This document shows positions 17,109 to 25,850 of a stretch of 64,000 nt of DNA, piece after piece (position 1 is the stretch's first letter; each line of letters starts with the position of its first letter). The stretch is from Microbacterium sp. Root53 (GTDB lineage Bacteria; Actinomycetota; Actinomycetes; Actinomycetales; Microbacteriaceae). The stretch lies in the NCBI RefSeq assembly GCF_001426925.1, contig NZ_LMFR01000004.1, positions 1 to 64,000 of the forward strand. The letters run 5' to 3'. The position numbers and the translations under genes are program-made. The notes below the pieces were generated by a model. It was not told the DNA's origin and did no database searches. It was given only the letters and a program-made list of their open reading frames with translations.

Positions 17109-18086
17109 GTGATCGCCCGAGCACCCTGGGATCCGGCCGCTCTGCCGGACCTGTCAGGACGGCAGTACCTGGTGACCGGGGCCAACGCCGGCCTCGGGTA
17201 CTTCGCGAGCGAGCAGCTCGCGGGCGCGGGCGCGCACGTCATCCTGAGCGGTCGCAGCCCGAACCGGCTCGCCGCCGCGCACGACGCGCTCGAAGCGCGC
17301 GTGCCCGGCGCCTCGGTGGAGACGCTGCTGATGGACGTCAGCAACCCCGGATCCATCCGGGCGGCGGCGGCGTCGCTCCGCGGCGGCCTCTTCTCCCGCT
17401 CGCGCCTCGACGGCGTGCTGCTGAACGCGGGCATCGTGCACACGCCGCGCAACCGCGAGCTGACGCGCGACGGCCGCGAGCTCGTGTTCGCGACCAACGC
17501 CCTCGGGCACTTCGTGCTGGCGGCCGAGCTGCTCACGACCCTCGCGAAGACCGCGTCGCGCCGCGAGCACACCCGGATGGTGTGGCTCGGCAGCATCTCG
17601 ACCCACCTCGGCGTCGCCGAGCCGATCGACATCCAGAGCGAGCGCCGCTACGACGCGTGGCACGCGTACGTGCAGTCGAAGCTCGTGGTGCACGCGCTCG
17701 GCATCGAGGCCGACGCCCGCCTGCGCGCGGCGGACGTGCCGGTCGACAGCGTCGTGGCGCACCCCGGCTACTCGATCGGCGGGCGGACGCCGACGGTGCA
17801 CGGCGTCAACGAGCCCGGAGCCTGGAAGCGCCTGCGAGACCGGCTGCAGCCCTTCGCGCAGAGCAAGGAGGCCGGTGCCGCGTCGCTCGTGCGTGCGCTG
17901 GTGGATCCGGATGTGCGGGGCGGCGAGTACTGGGGGCCGAAGCTGCGCACGCGCGGCGCGCCCGTGCGCCAGCGCCCCTCTCGCTGGGCCGCCGACCCGG
18001 ACGTGCGCCGCCGGGTCTGGGCGGAGTGCGAGCGCCTCACGGGCATGGAGTGGCCCTTCCAGCGCGCCGCGCGCGCGGCCCGCTGA
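17109..18086 (+). CDS. short-chain dehydrogenase/reductase
   Basis: A product of about 325 residues with the SDR signatures: cofactor loop V-T-G-A-N-A-G-L-G near residue 22, L-L-N-A-G-I near 105, and catalytic Y-V-Q-S-K near 187 with an upstream serine (W-L-G-S-I-S). The longer than usual C-terminal part places it with the protochlorophyllide-reductase-like/extended group. Two starts are possible: ATG 17082 or GTG 17109. I prefer GTG because TATGTT lies seven bases before it, as in leaderless actinobacterial transcripts. Substrate unknown. Confidence 0.8.
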   Translation: MIARAPWDPAALPDLSGRQYLVTGANAGLGYFASEQLAGAGAHVILSGRSPNRLAAAHDALEARVPGASVETLLMDVSNPGSIRAAAASLRGGLFSRSRLDGVLLNAGIVHTPRNRELTRDGRELVFATNALGHFVLAAELLTTLAKTASRREHTRMVWLGSISTHLGVAEPIDIQSERRYDAWHAYVQSKLVVHALGIEADARLRAADVPVDSVVAHPGYSIGGRTPTVHGVNEPGAWKRLRDRLQPFAQSKEAGAASLVRALVDPDVRGGEYWGPKLRTRGAPVRQRPSRWAADPDVRRRVWAECERLTGMEWPFQRAARAAR

Positions 18087-18102
18087 CACGGCATCCGGCC
18101 GT

Positions 18103-18169
18103 CGAGACCGCACGGGATCGGCGAGACCGCCGCCGACGGCGCCGGTCTCGCCGGCCGACCGCGGTCTCG
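18103..18169. terminator. nested palindrome between SDR and DtxR-type genes
   Basis: CGAGACCGC (18103-18111) pairs with GCGGTCTCG (18161-18169), and an inner CGGCGAGACCG (18119-18129) with CGGTCTCGCCG (18143-18153). It lies between converging genes and probably terminates both. The GAGACCG word is repeated four times in alternating orientation. Confidence 0.7.
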
Positions 18170-18173
18170 CGGA

Positions 18174-18806
18174 TCAGGCCGTCAGCCAGATGACCTCGGC
18201 GGCGCCGGCCGGGAGGGCGATGACCGCGCCGCCCGCCTCCACGCCGCCGCGCGCGACCCGCACGTCGAGGCCCACCGAGATGCCGGCCCGCTCGATGTCG
18301 CGCAGCAGCGCCGGATCCTGGTCGCTGACCCGCAGCACGCGGCCGGCGTGACCGACCGGCGCCTCCGTGAGGCGCACGAAGCCCTCGCGCTCGACCCGGC
18401 CGGAGGCATCCGGGATCGGATCGCCGTGCGGATCGAAGCGCGGGCGCCCGAGCCGCTCGTCGATCTTCTCGAGCAGGCGGTCGCTGATCGTGTGCTCGAG
18501 GACCTCGGCCTCCTCGTGCACCTCGTCCCACGCGTACCCGAACTCCTCGACCAGCCACGTCTCGATCAGCCGATGCCGGCGCACCATCTCGAGCGCGCGG
18601 CGCTCGCCGAGGGGCGTCAGCCGCACGGCCCGGTACGGCTCGTGCGCCACCAGGCCCTGCGCGCCGAGCTTCTTGACCATCTCGGTGACGCTCGACGGGG
18701 CGATCCCGAGCTTCGCCGCCAGCACGCTCGGCGTGATCGGGGCGTCCTGCCACTCGGTGTGGGCGTAGACCACCTTCAGGTAGTCGTCGATCGCGGGCGA
18801 GGGCAC
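18174..18806 (-). CDS. DtxR/MntR-family metalloregulator
   Basis: The 210-residue product has an N-terminal winged helix (I-D-D-Y-L-K-V-V-Y, then L-A-A-K-L-G-I-A-P-S-S-V-T-E-M-V-K-K-L, residues about 8-50). A dimerisation region with E-E-A-E-V-L-E-H-T-I-S-D follows, where the Glu/His residues are usual metal ligands. The C-terminal part is an SH3/FeoA-like domain. It senses iron or manganese in known relatives. The GTG start lies 51 bases from the divergent methyltransferase gene. Confidence 0.88.
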   Translation of the reverse strand: MPSPAIDDYLKVVYAHTEWQDAPITPSVLAAKLGIAPSSVTEMVKKLGAQGLVAHEPYRAVRLTPLGERRALEMVRRHRLIETWLVEEFGYAWDEVHEEAEVLEHTISDRLLEKIDERLGRPRFDPHGDPIPDASGRVEREGFVRLTEAPVGHAGRVLRVSDQDPALLRDIERAGISVGLDVRVARGGVEAGGAVIALPAGAAEVIWLTA

Positions 18807-18857
18807 GTCTCGATCGTAGGCGGGCGACGCCGCGAGATCCCGGGCTAGCCTTTCGGA

Positions 18858-19493
18858 GTGAGCGAACCGACCCCCGGCACCCCGATGGACGAGGTGCGCG
18901 GGCACGGCGTCGGGCCGTGGCCGGGGGAGTGGCCGACCGATCCCCGGTACGACCCCGAGCTGCTCACCCACGGCGACACCCGCAACGTGATCGACCGTTA
19001 CCGCTACTGGCGCATGGAGGCGATCGTCGCGGATCTCGACACGCGGCGGCACCCGTTCCACGTCGCGATCGAGAACTGGCAGCACGACATGAACATCGGA
19101 TCCATCGTGCGCAGCGCCAACGCGTTCCTCGCCGACACCGTGCACATCATCGGGAGGCGTCGGTGGAACCGGCGCGGCGCCATGGTGACCGACCGGTACC
19201 AGCACGTCGTGCACCATCCGGACATCGCGTCGTTCACGGCGTGGGCCGCGGGGGAGGGCATCCCGGTCCTGGCGATCGACAACGTCGGCGACGCGGTGCC
19301 CGTCGACCGCGCCGAGCTGCCCGCGCGGTGCGTGCTGCTGTTCGGTCAGGAGGGTCCCGGGCTGTCCGACGAGGCGCTCGCCGCGGCGTCCGGCCACATC
19401 GAGATCACCCAGTACGGCTCGACGCGCTCGATCAACGCCTCGGCGGCCGCCGCCATCGTGATGTACGAGTGGTGCCGGAGGCACGCGGGCTGA
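18858..19493 (+). CDS. TrmH/SpoU-type RNA 2-prime-O-methyltransferase
   Basis: A 211-residue SPOUT methylase. Motif 1 is N-I-G-S-I-V-R-S-A-N-A-F near residue 78, motif 2 is L-L-F-G-Q-E-G-P-G-L near 158, and motif 3 is G-S-T-R-S-I-N-A-S-A-A-A-A-I-V near 183, forming the AdoMet-binding knot. The substrate is tRNA or rRNA. A TAGCCT box seven bases before GTG suggests a leaderless message. Confidence 0.9.
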   Translation: MSEPTPGTPMDEVRGHGVGPWPGEWPTDPRYDPELLTHGDTRNVIDRYRYWRMEAIVADLDTRRHPFHVAIENWQHDMNIGSIVRSANAFLADTVHIIGRRRWNRRGAMVTDRYQHVVHHPDIASFTAWAAGEGIPVLAIDNVGDAVPVDRAELPARCVLLFGQEGPGLSDEALAAASGHIEITQYGSTRSINASAAAAIVMYEWCRRHAG

Positions 19494-19500
19494 CGCGCGC

Positions 19501-20898
19501 TCAGCCCGTGGGCGTCGGCGTCGGCGTCGGGGTCGGTGAGGGCGCGGGCTCCGGGGCGACGGTCTGCTCGGAGAGCGGATCGGTCGTCGGCACCGGTTCC
19601 GGCGCGGTCGTCACGAGCGGGGCCGGGGCCGTGGTCTGGACGGGCTCGGGGGCCGTGGTCTGTGTGGGTTCGGGGGCCGTGGTCTCCGTCGGCTCCGGCG
19701 CGGGTTGCTGCGTCGGGGTCGGTGTGGGCGTCGGGGTCGGTGTGGGTGTGGGGGTCGGCGTCGGTGTGGGTGTGGGTGTGGGTGTCGGCGTCGGTGTGGG
19801 TGTGGGGGTCGGCGTTGGCGTCGGCGTCGGCGTCGGGGACGGAGTGGGCTTCGGCGCGGGGCTCGGCTCGGGCTCGGCCGCGGGCTGGGGCTTGGGCGCG
19901 GGCTCGACCGAGGCGGTCGCGGGCTTGGCGGGCTCGGACGGCGGCGCGACCGGTGTGAGGGGAACCGGCTTGATCGACACGCGCCCGGTGAGGAACGGCA
20001 TCGGGTCGACCGCGCGCCCGTTCACCCGCACCTCGAAGTGCAGGTGGTTGCCGAAGCTGCGGCCCGTGTTGCCCACGTGGCCGATCACGTCGCCCGCCTC
20101 GACCCAGTCGCCGACCTCCACACGGCGGCTCCCATGGGACATGTGCCCGTAGAGGGTCTGGCGGCCGTCGGCGTGCTGGATGATCACGGCGACGCCGTAG
20201 CCGTAGTAGCCCTCGCTCGACAGGATGACGATCCCCGGGGCCGCGGCGCCGATCGGCGTGCCGGCCGGTGCGGCGAGGTCGATCCCCATGTGGCGCCCGC
20301 CGCGGGCGGCGAACAGGTCCGTCAGGGCGACGTTCGTGAGCGGCCAGGCGAGGCGGCCGGCCATGAGCCCGCGGTCTCCGAGCGCGGCGAGCTCGGAAAC
20401 GTCCACCGGGATGCCGGCGGCCAGGGCCGCGCGAACCAGCTTCGCGCGCTCCGCGCGGCGTCGCTCCTGCAGCTCGGCGGGCGTGCTCGCGGCGTACGCG
20501 CGAGGCTCCAGGGCGCCGTCGGCCGAGTAGGCCTCCATCGCCGCGAGGATCCCCGCCTCGCCGTCCGGGCGCACGCGGGAGTCCGCGCGGTGGAACGTCG
20601 TGAAGACCGGCCGCTCCGCCACCGGCGCCTGCCGGGGCTGGTAGCCGTGACCCGGGTCGATCGGCATGTCGTACTGCGTCTGCGCCACGTACGCCGCGGC
20701 CTGCACCGCCGGCTGCGCCACGCTCAGGCTGACGGTCTCGGGCGCCGGGGCCCCGATCGCGGCCACCGCGCCCGTGCCGGCGGTCGTCGCCGCCAGCATC
20801 GCGAGCGCGACGCTCGCACGCACCGCGCCCCGTGCGACCGCGCGGGATCCCCGCGCCACGGCGGCGCGGGGTCCGCGATCGGGTGTCTTGGGCTGCAT
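19501..20898 (-). CDS. M23-family peptidase with Pro-Thr repeat tail
   Basis: A 465-residue secreted or membrane-attached protein. An N-terminal hydrophobic segment ([15 protein letters not shown]) is preceded by many arginines. The LytM/M23 domain (about residues 190-300) has zinc motifs H-M-G-I-D, Y-G-H-M-S and H-L-H-F-E-V, as in peptidoglycan endopeptidases. The last 150 residues are a low-complexity tail: Pro-Ala-Glu-Lys, then a run of about 25 Pro-Thr pairs, then Thr-Thr-Ala-Pro-Glu-Pro repeats, probably a wall-spanning or glycosylated stalk. ATG 20898 has GAGGGA upstream; an in-frame ATG at 20925 is an alternative. Confidence 0.85.
   Translation of the reverse strand: MQPKTPDRGPRAAVARGSRAVARGAVRASVALAMLAATTAGTGAVAAIGAPAPETVSLSVAQPAVQAAAYVAQTQYDMPIDPGHGYQPRQAPVAERPVFTTFHRADSRVRPDGEAGILAAMEAYSADGALEPRAYAASTPAELQERRRAERAKLVRAALAAGIPVDVSELAALGDRGLMAGRLAWPLTNVALTDLFAARGGRHMGIDLAAPAGTPIGAAAPGIVILSSEGYYGYGVAVIIQHADGRQTLYGHMSHGSRRVEVGDWVEAGDVIGHVGNTGRSFGNHLHFEVRVNGRAVDPMPFLTGRVSIKPVPLTPVAPPSEPAKPATASVEPAPKPQPAAEPEPSPAPKPTPSPTPTPTPTPTPTPTPTPTPTPTPTPTPTPTPTPTPTPTPTPTQQPAPEPTETTAPEPTQTTAPEPVQTTAPAPLVTTAPEPVPTTDPLSEQTVAPEPAPSPTPTPTPTPTG
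19700..19845. repeat. Pro-Thr coding microsatellite-like repeat
   Basis: About 145 bases made of hexamers GTCGGC, GTCGGT, GTGGGT and GTGGGC in mixed order encode the Pro-Thr run of the M23 protein on the opposite strand. Such tracts vary in length by slippage. Confidence 0.85.
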
Positions 20899-21038
20899 GG
20901 GTCCCTCGCGCCCATACTGGGACATCCGCCATGCCGGGCGGAAGGGGTCGGGCCGTCTTTCCCGGCCCGCGGGAGCCATCTCACCCCTCGTGTCACCCGG
21001 ACCGCCGGCGTAGCGTGGCCGGCGAAAAGGAGGCCGCA

Positions 21039-21506
21039 ATGATCACCGCACCCCTGATCCGCCCGTTCCTCTGGTTCGACGGCAACGCCCGGGAGGCCAT
21101 GCAGTACTACTGCGAGGTGTTCCCCGAGAGCCGCATCGACCGGATCGATGAGTACCCGGACGAGAGCATCGACCCGCACTTCGAGGGCATGGCCGGGAAG
21201 GTCATCAACGGCGAGTTCACCCTGGCGGGGACCGCGTTCGGCTGCCTGGACGGCGGCCCGTACTTCACGTTCAACGAGTCGATCTCGTTCGTCGTCGCGT
21301 GCCGCGACCAGGCCGAGATCGACTACTACTGGGAGCGCCTGTCGTCGGTTCCCGAGGCCGAGCAGTGCGGATGGTGCAAGGACCGCTTCGGCGTGAGCTG
21401 GCAGATCGTGCCCGTGGACTTCGACCGGTTCATGCGCACGCCCGAGCAGATCCAGGCGTTCATGAAGATGAAGAAGATCGTGATCGCCGAGCTCGAGGCC
21501 GCGTAG
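21039..21506 (+). CDS. VOC-fold protein (PhnB-like)
   Basis: The 155-residue protein begins [18 protein letters not shown] and contains [18 protein letters not shown], the pattern of the 3-demethylubiquinone-methyltransferase/PhnB group of vicinal-oxygen-chelate proteins. Function in this group is poorly defined despite the name. AAAAGGAGG lies eight bases before ATG. It converges with the cellulase gene. Confidence 0.88.
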   Translation: MITAPLIRPFLWFDGNAREAMQYYCEVFPESRIDRIDEYPDESIDPHFEGMAGKVINGEFTLAGTAFGCLDGGPYFTFNESISFVVACRDQAEIDYYWERLSSVPEAEQCGWCKDRFGVSWQIVPVDFDRFMRTPEQIQAFMKMKKIVIAELEAA

Positions 21507-21543
21507 ACGCGGGGCGGAGCGCGTCGTGCGCCCCGCCCCGCGT
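21507..21543. terminator. bidirectional terminator
   Basis: ACGCGGGGCGG (21507-21517) pairs with CCGCCCCGCGT (21533-21543). It separates the converging VOC and cellulase genes. Confidence 0.8.
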
Positions 21544-21550
21544 CCGCCGA

Positions 21551-22822
21551 TCAGAGCGCGGGCACCGCGTTCTCGATGAGCTCCCGCGCCATCTCCGGGA
21601 ACCAGCCGCCCGCGGCCGGCGCGACCATGCCGCGCGCCGGATCCTCGGGGCCGGCGGTGCCGCGCAGGCACTGTCCGTCGGACTCGCCGGGCACCTTGAT
21701 CCACAGATAGGCGTCGAGCAGGTCGTAGCCCGTGTCGGTCGAGGGGCGCAGGCCCAGACCCCGGTCGAGCGGGTTGCACCAGTCCTCGTAGCCGGCTGCG
21801 ACCTGCCAGGGGCCCTGGCCGTTGCGGCTCGTGTCGATCACGAAGTGGGTGGACGGCTCGATGTCGCCGAGCTGCGACGCGTAGCGGGAGTCGACGCCCG
21901 ACGTGTTCAGCGCCGGGTCCGCGGCGTCCGCCGACCACTCGCCGTACGGATCCATGGACACGCCGCTCCAGCCGTTGGCGGGCCCGCCGTTCCAGTACTG
22001 GCTGCCGCAGTCGCCGAACGCGCCGCCCGCCTCGGTCACGAGCGCGATGCACGACGAGATCCAGGTGCCGTACGCGGTGAGGTTGGCCGTGTACTGGTAG
22101 TTCGAGGCGTTGAGGAAGAAGCCGTCCGCCTGCTGCACCCCGGCCTTCAGGAGACGGTCGCTGATGTCGCCGACGCTGAGCCACGCGCTGTGCGTGCCGT
22201 CGAGGTAGACCGCCGTGTTCGGCAGCGCCGACAGGGTCTCGACCGCGTGGCGCAGCATCGTGAAGCGGTCCTCCGCGGCCGTGGCGGGGTCGAGCTCGGC
22301 CGGGCGGCACCACTCCTGTGTGCCCTCGATGGTCGTGTAGTGGGGGATGATCCCGAGTCCGTCGGGCTCGAGGACGACGACCGCGTCCTTGCCGCCGATC
22401 CCCTTGGCGAACCCGTCGATCCACGCGGTGTACTCGGCGACGCTGGTGGCTCCGCCCGCCGAGTACTGCGCGCAGTCGCGGAACGGCACGTTGTAGGCGA
22501 CGAGCACGGGGACCTCGCCCTCCGCGTGCGCGTGGACGACGACGTCCTTGACCTCCTGCTTCACCTCGACGGGCGATCCGCCCGTGAACCAGGAGGCCGT
22601 GGGGAAGGGCGCGAGCGCGAGCGCGTCCTCCCGCGCCTGGCCCGTGAGGCCCTCGGCGGCCCGGTACGTCGTGCTGTCGGGGTCGGAGTAGAGGGTGGTC
22701 GTCGGATCGATCACGTCGTTCGCGGCGAACGCCGGTGCGGCGCCGCCGAGGCAGACGAGGACGAGGGCGGAGGCGGCCGCGGTGGCCGCTCCGGCACGCC
22801 TCATCGTCGAGGCAGGGGACAT
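21551..22822 (-). CDS. secreted glycoside hydrolase family 6 cellulase
   Basis: The 423-residue product has a signal peptide (A-A-S-A-L-V-L-V-C-L-G-G-A-A-P-A-F-A-A, cleavage near residue 33) and a GH6 catalytic domain. Motifs include V-A-Y-N-V-P-F-R-D-C-A-Q-Y-S-A-G-G (catalytic Asp), V-V-V-L-E-P-D-G-L-G, and L-W-I-K-V-P-G-E-S-D-G-Q-C near the C-terminus. It hydrolyses cellulose by the inverting mechanism (endoglucanase or exocellulase). No cellulose-binding domain is present. AAGGAG lies seven bases before ATG. A perfect CebR box lies 77 bases upstream, so it is probably induced by cellobiose. Confidence 0.92.
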   Translation of the reverse strand: MSPASTMRRAGAATAAASALVLVCLGGAAPAFAANDVIDPTTTLYSDPDSTTYRAAEGLTGQAREDALALAPFPTASWFTGGSPVEVKQEVKDVVVHAHAEGEVPVLVAYNVPFRDCAQYSAGGATSVAEYTAWIDGFAKGIGGKDAVVVLEPDGLGIIPHYTTIEGTQEWCRPAELDPATAAEDRFTMLRHAVETLSALPNTAVYLDGTHSAWLSVGDISDRLLKAGVQQADGFFLNASNYQYTANLTAYGTWISSCIALVTEAGGAFGDCGSQYWNGGPANGWSGVSMDPYGEWSADAADPALNTSGVDSRYASQLGDIEPSTHFVIDTSRNGQGPWQVAAGYEDWCNPLDRGLGLRPSTDTGYDLLDAYLWIKVPGESDGQCLRGTAGPEDPARGMVAPAAGGWFPEMARELIENAVPAL

Positions 22823-22898
22823 CTGGGCTCCTTACGGTGCCGTCGGACCCGCCGACGGCGCTGTCGTGATGGGTCTGTGCAGAGCTGATCCCGATGTG

Positions 22899-22912
22899 TG
22901 GGAGCGCTCCCA
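22899..22912. promoter_or_regulatory. CebR/CelR operator
   Basis: TGGGAGCGCTCCCA is the exact 14-base palindrome known for the LacI-type cellulose-utilisation repressor CebR/CelR in Streptomyces and Thermobifida. It lies downstream of a TTGACA box (minus strand, 22959-22954), where a bound repressor would block transcription of the GH6 gene. Confidence 0.92.
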
Positions 22913-23096
22913 CGCTCGGGGTCAGATACCAACCTGGCGGGCGCGACGCGGCATGTCAAGGGGCGATCGGCGCGCCCGTGCGCCGCTCACAGGACGAGCG
23001 GCCCGCGCGCAGGCTCATCCGCCCCGGAACGCGACGGGAGCCACATCCGGCCTGTCAGCGGGCGCGCGGGGCGCGCCGAGAGGCCGGAGCCGTGGC

Positions 23097-24116
23097 TCAC
23101 TCGCGCCCGGCGGAGACCCAGGCCGGGCTGAACGACCGGTGTCCGTGCACGCGCGACGCGAGAGCGTCGAGGCGCGAGACCTGCGCGGGATCGAGCCGGA
23201 TGTCGGCGGCCGCGAGGTTCTCGTCGACCCGCTCCGGGAAGCGCGTCCCGGGGATCGGCACGACCGGCAGGCCGAGCGCGCGGCCCTTCTCGTACAGCCA
23301 CGCGAGCGCGAGCTGGGCGGGCGTCACGCCGGCCTCGGCGGCGGCGGCGAGGACCTCGTCGAGCACCGGCTGGTTCGCGGCGAGCGTGTCCGGGGCGAAG
23401 CGCGGGAACTTCGGCCGCCCGTCGTGCTCGCCGACCGCGGCCGGGTCGAACGCCCCCGTGAGCCACTGGCGGCTGAGGGGGGAGTACGGGACGAAGCCGA
23501 TGCCCAGCTCGCGCGCGGCCGGCACGACGTGCGCCTCGACGTCGCGGCTCACGATGCTCCACTCGCTCTGCACGGCCGCGATCGGGTGCACCGATGCGGC
23601 GCGGCGCAGCTCGTCGCCCGTGGCCTCGGAGATGCCGATGTGCCGGATCTTCCCCTCGGCCACGAGCTCGGCGAGGGCGCCGACGGTCTCCTCGATCGGC
23701 ACGTCCGGGTCCACGCGGTGCTGGTAGTAGAGGTCTAGATGGTCCGTGCCGAGGCGCTTCAGGCTCAGCTCGAGCTGCTCGCGCACGTACGCGCCGTCGC
23801 CGCGGATCCCGCGCCTGCCGACTCCGCCGCCCCCGACGATCCCGAACTTCGATGCGAGCTGCACCTCGCCGCGGCGCGTGCGCAGGAGGCGCGAGATGAT
23901 GCGCTCGCTGCGGCCGTCGCCGTAGATGTTCGCGGTGTCGATGAACGTCACGCCCGCATCCACCGCGTGAGTGAGCGTGCGCAGCGCGTCGTCGTCGCTC
24001 ACGGGACCGTAGATGTCGCTCAGCGACATGCCGCCGTAGCCCTGGCGCGGCACCTCGAGGCCGTCGCCGAGGGTGATCAGGTCGGCAGGGCTGGGGGAGG
24101 TCCGTGTCGCGCTCAC
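23097..24116 (-). CDS. aldo/keto reductase
   Basis: The 339-residue NADPH-dependent oxidoreductase has the TIM-barrel signatures G-V-T-F-I-D-T-A-N-I-Y-G-D-G near residue 55 and L-A-S-K-F-G-I near 87. These give the catalytic Asp, Tyr and Lys. The histidine is in L-D-L-Y-Y-Q-H-R-V-D, and V-P-I-P-G-T-R near the C-terminus is the cofactor loop. It belongs to the YhdN/AKR13-like group. GTG start. Substrate unknown. Confidence 0.88.
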   Translation of the reverse strand: MSATRTSPSPADLITLGDGLEVPRQGYGGMSLSDIYGPVSDDDALRTLTHAVDAGVTFIDTANIYGDGRSERIISRLLRTRRGEVQLASKFGIVGGGGVGRRGIRGDGAYVREQLELSLKRLGTDHLDLYYQHRVDPDVPIEETVGALAELVAEGKIRHIGISEATGDELRRAASVHPIAAVQSEWSIVSRDVEAHVVPAARELGIGFVPYSPLSRQWLTGAFDPAAVGEHDGRPKFPRFAPDTLAANQPVLDEVLAAAAEAGVTPAQLALAWLYEKGRALGLPVVPIPGTRFPERVDENLAAADIRLDPAQVSRLDALASRVHGHRSFSPAWVSAGRE

Positions 24117-24170
24117 GCGTTCGAGCCTAGGGCGCTCCCTGATGCCGCGGGCCGCCCGCGATCGCGTGCG

Positions 24171-25496
24171 TCACGCGCGAGCGTGCATCCACGCGCCGCC
24201 GCGGACCCGCGTGCCGAGCGTGACCAGCCGCGCGCCCATGAACACCAGGAAGAACGCGGCCGACAGCCACGCGAGGCCGCCCCATCCGGTCGGCGCGAGC
24301 CACGCGATCGCGCCGAGCGAGGGCAGGAACGGCGCGAGGTTCAGGACCCCCGCGATCGCGAGGTAGCGCGCGTCGCCCGCGCCCATCAGCACGCCATCGA
24401 GCACGTAGACGACGCCCGCGAGGGGCTGCGTCAGCGCCATCAGCAGGAGGGCGGGCTGGATGACGGCCGCCAGCTCGGGGTCGCCCGTGAAGGCCAGGCC
24501 GAGCACGCCGGAGAGCGCAGCGAAGAGCAGTCCGATCGCGAGCCCGAACCACGCGCCCCAGGCGGTCGTCCGTCGCAGCACGAAGCGCACGGCCTCGAGG
24601 TCCCCGGCCCCGAGGCTCTTGCCGATCAGCGCCTGAGCCGCGATCGCGAGCGCATCCAGGGCGAACGCGGCGGTCGATGAGATCGTGAAGACGATCTGCC
24701 ATCCGGCGAGCTCCTGCGTGCCCAGGGCCGTGGCGACCGCGACCGTGAGGAGCAGCGCCAGGCGCAGGCTCACGGTGCGCAGGAACAGCCAGCCTCCCGC
24801 CCGCGCCGATCCGCGGATGCCCGCGCGCTGCGGCCGCACCTGCGCGTCGTGGCGCCGCGCGAGCCGCCCCGCGACGACGGCGTAGGCCGCGACCATGCCC
24901 CACTGCGCGACCACGGTGCCGACGGCCGAGCCCGCGATGCCCCAGCCGAACCCGTAGATGAACAGCGCGTTCAGCGCGGCGTTCGCGACGAAGCCGAGCC
25001 CCGCGATCCACAGCGGTGTCACGGTGTCCTGCAGGCCGCGCAGCAGCCCGGTCGCGGCGAACACGATCAGCATCGCGGGAAGGCCCCACATCGAGATGCC
25101 GAGGTAGACGCCGGCCTCCGCGGCGACGTCCGGGCTCGCGCCGAACGCCGCGACGAGCGCGGGCGTCGCGAACCATCCGGCCACGGCGAGCACCGCGCCC
25201 ATCCCGAGCGCCAGCCACATCCCGTCGATGCCGACCGAGACGGCGCCGCCGGCGTCGCCCGCGCCGAACCGCCGCGCGACGGCGGGCGTCGTGGCGTACG
25301 CGAGGAACACCATGAGCCCGACGATCGTGCTCAGCACGGCGCTCGCGATGCCGAGGCCCGCGAGCGGCACGACGCCGAGATGGCCCACGAGCGCGGCGTC
25401 CACCATGAGGAACAGCGGCTCGGCGACCAGCGACCCGAGCGCCGGGATCGCCAGCCGCAGGATGTCGCGGTTCAGCGTCGCCGTGCGGGTCGTCAC
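24171..25496 (-). CDS. MATE-family efflux transporter (DinF-like)
   Basis: A 441-residue polytopic protein with twelve predicted helices in two related halves. The N-terminus D-I-L-R-L-A-I-P-A-L-G-S-L-V-A-E-P-L-F and the D-A-A-L-V-G-H-L-G segment are typical of the DinF branch of MATE exporters. It probably extrudes cationic drugs or toxins with Na+ or H+. GTG start. No operon partner. Confidence 0.9.
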   Translation of the reverse strand: MTTRTATLNRDILRLAIPALGSLVAEPLFLMVDAALVGHLGVVPLAGLGIASAVLSTIVGLMVFLAYATTPAVARRFGAGDAGGAVSVGIDGMWLALGMGAVLAVAGWFATPALVAAFGASPDVAAEAGVYLGISMWGLPAMLIVFAATGLLRGLQDTVTPLWIAGLGFVANAALNALFIYGFGWGIAGSAVGTVVAQWGMVAAYAVVAGRLARRHDAQVRPQRAGIRGSARAGGWLFLRTVSLRLALLLTVAVATALGTQELAGWQIVFTISSTAAFALDALAIAAQALIGKSLGAGDLEAVRFVLRRTTAWGAWFGLAIGLLFAALSGVLGLAFTGDPELAAVIQPALLLMALTQPLAGVVYVLDGVLMGAGDARYLAIAGVLNLAPFLPSLGAIAWLAPTGWGGLAWLSAAFFLVFMGARLVTLGTRVRGGAWMHARA

Positions 25497-25538
25497 CCCT
25501 CGAGCGTAGGACGGGCCGCCGACGCGCCGCGCGCCGCC

Positions 25539-25624
25539 GATGTCACATGCCGTGCGCCGAGATCACCCGCGCTCGGCGAGATCATATGCGGTTGCGGGTG
25601 ATCTCGCCGCGCGGATGTGATGTC
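25539..25624. terminator. long palindrome (GGTGATCTC word)
   Basis: CGAGATCACCCGC (25558-25570) and GCGGGTGATCTCG (25594-25606) form a 13-base stem. The flanking GATGTCACAT and ATGTGATGTC extend it imperfectly. It lies between the MATE gene start and the gene fragments that follow. Confidence 0.65.
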
Positions 25625-25734
25625 GGTTCAGGCGGGGCCGGAGCCTCGTCCACAGGGGCGGATCGGCGCGGGTTTGCGCGGGATGGCCGGGGGTGGCCGC
25701 GTGCGGGGGCGGCGGGGTGTCCAGAGTGGCGGGC

Positions 25735-25850
25735 ATGGAGAAGGTCAGGCTGCTCACCCTCGCCGAGCTCGACGCGCGGGGGCGGGCCGAAGCCGCCGTG
25801 CGGGCGGATGTCGCAGCGGGGCGGCTCGTGCGCATCCGGCTCCGCCAGGA
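25735..25850 (+). pseudogene. N-terminal fragment, AbiEi/DUF559-like
   Basis: An ATG opens M-E-K-V-R-L-L-T-L-A-E-L-D-A-R-G, then A-A-V-R-A-D-V-A-A-G-R-L-V-R-I-R. This resembles the small winged-helix N-terminal domain in front of many actinobacterial DUF559 nucleases and type IV antitoxins. After about 38 residues the sequence switches to the tail of another gene in a different frame. The match is short and the call tentative. Confidence 0.4.

Noticed and set aside
18858-19493. Translation of the adjacent frame (411 residues over 18917-20152)
   Set aside because: It runs out of frame through the methylase and then into the Gly-Val shadow of the Pro-Thr tract.
19700-19845. Hexamer tract as a CRISPR or regulatory satellite
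   Set aside because: It is simply the coding sequence of the Pro-Thr run in the M23 protein.
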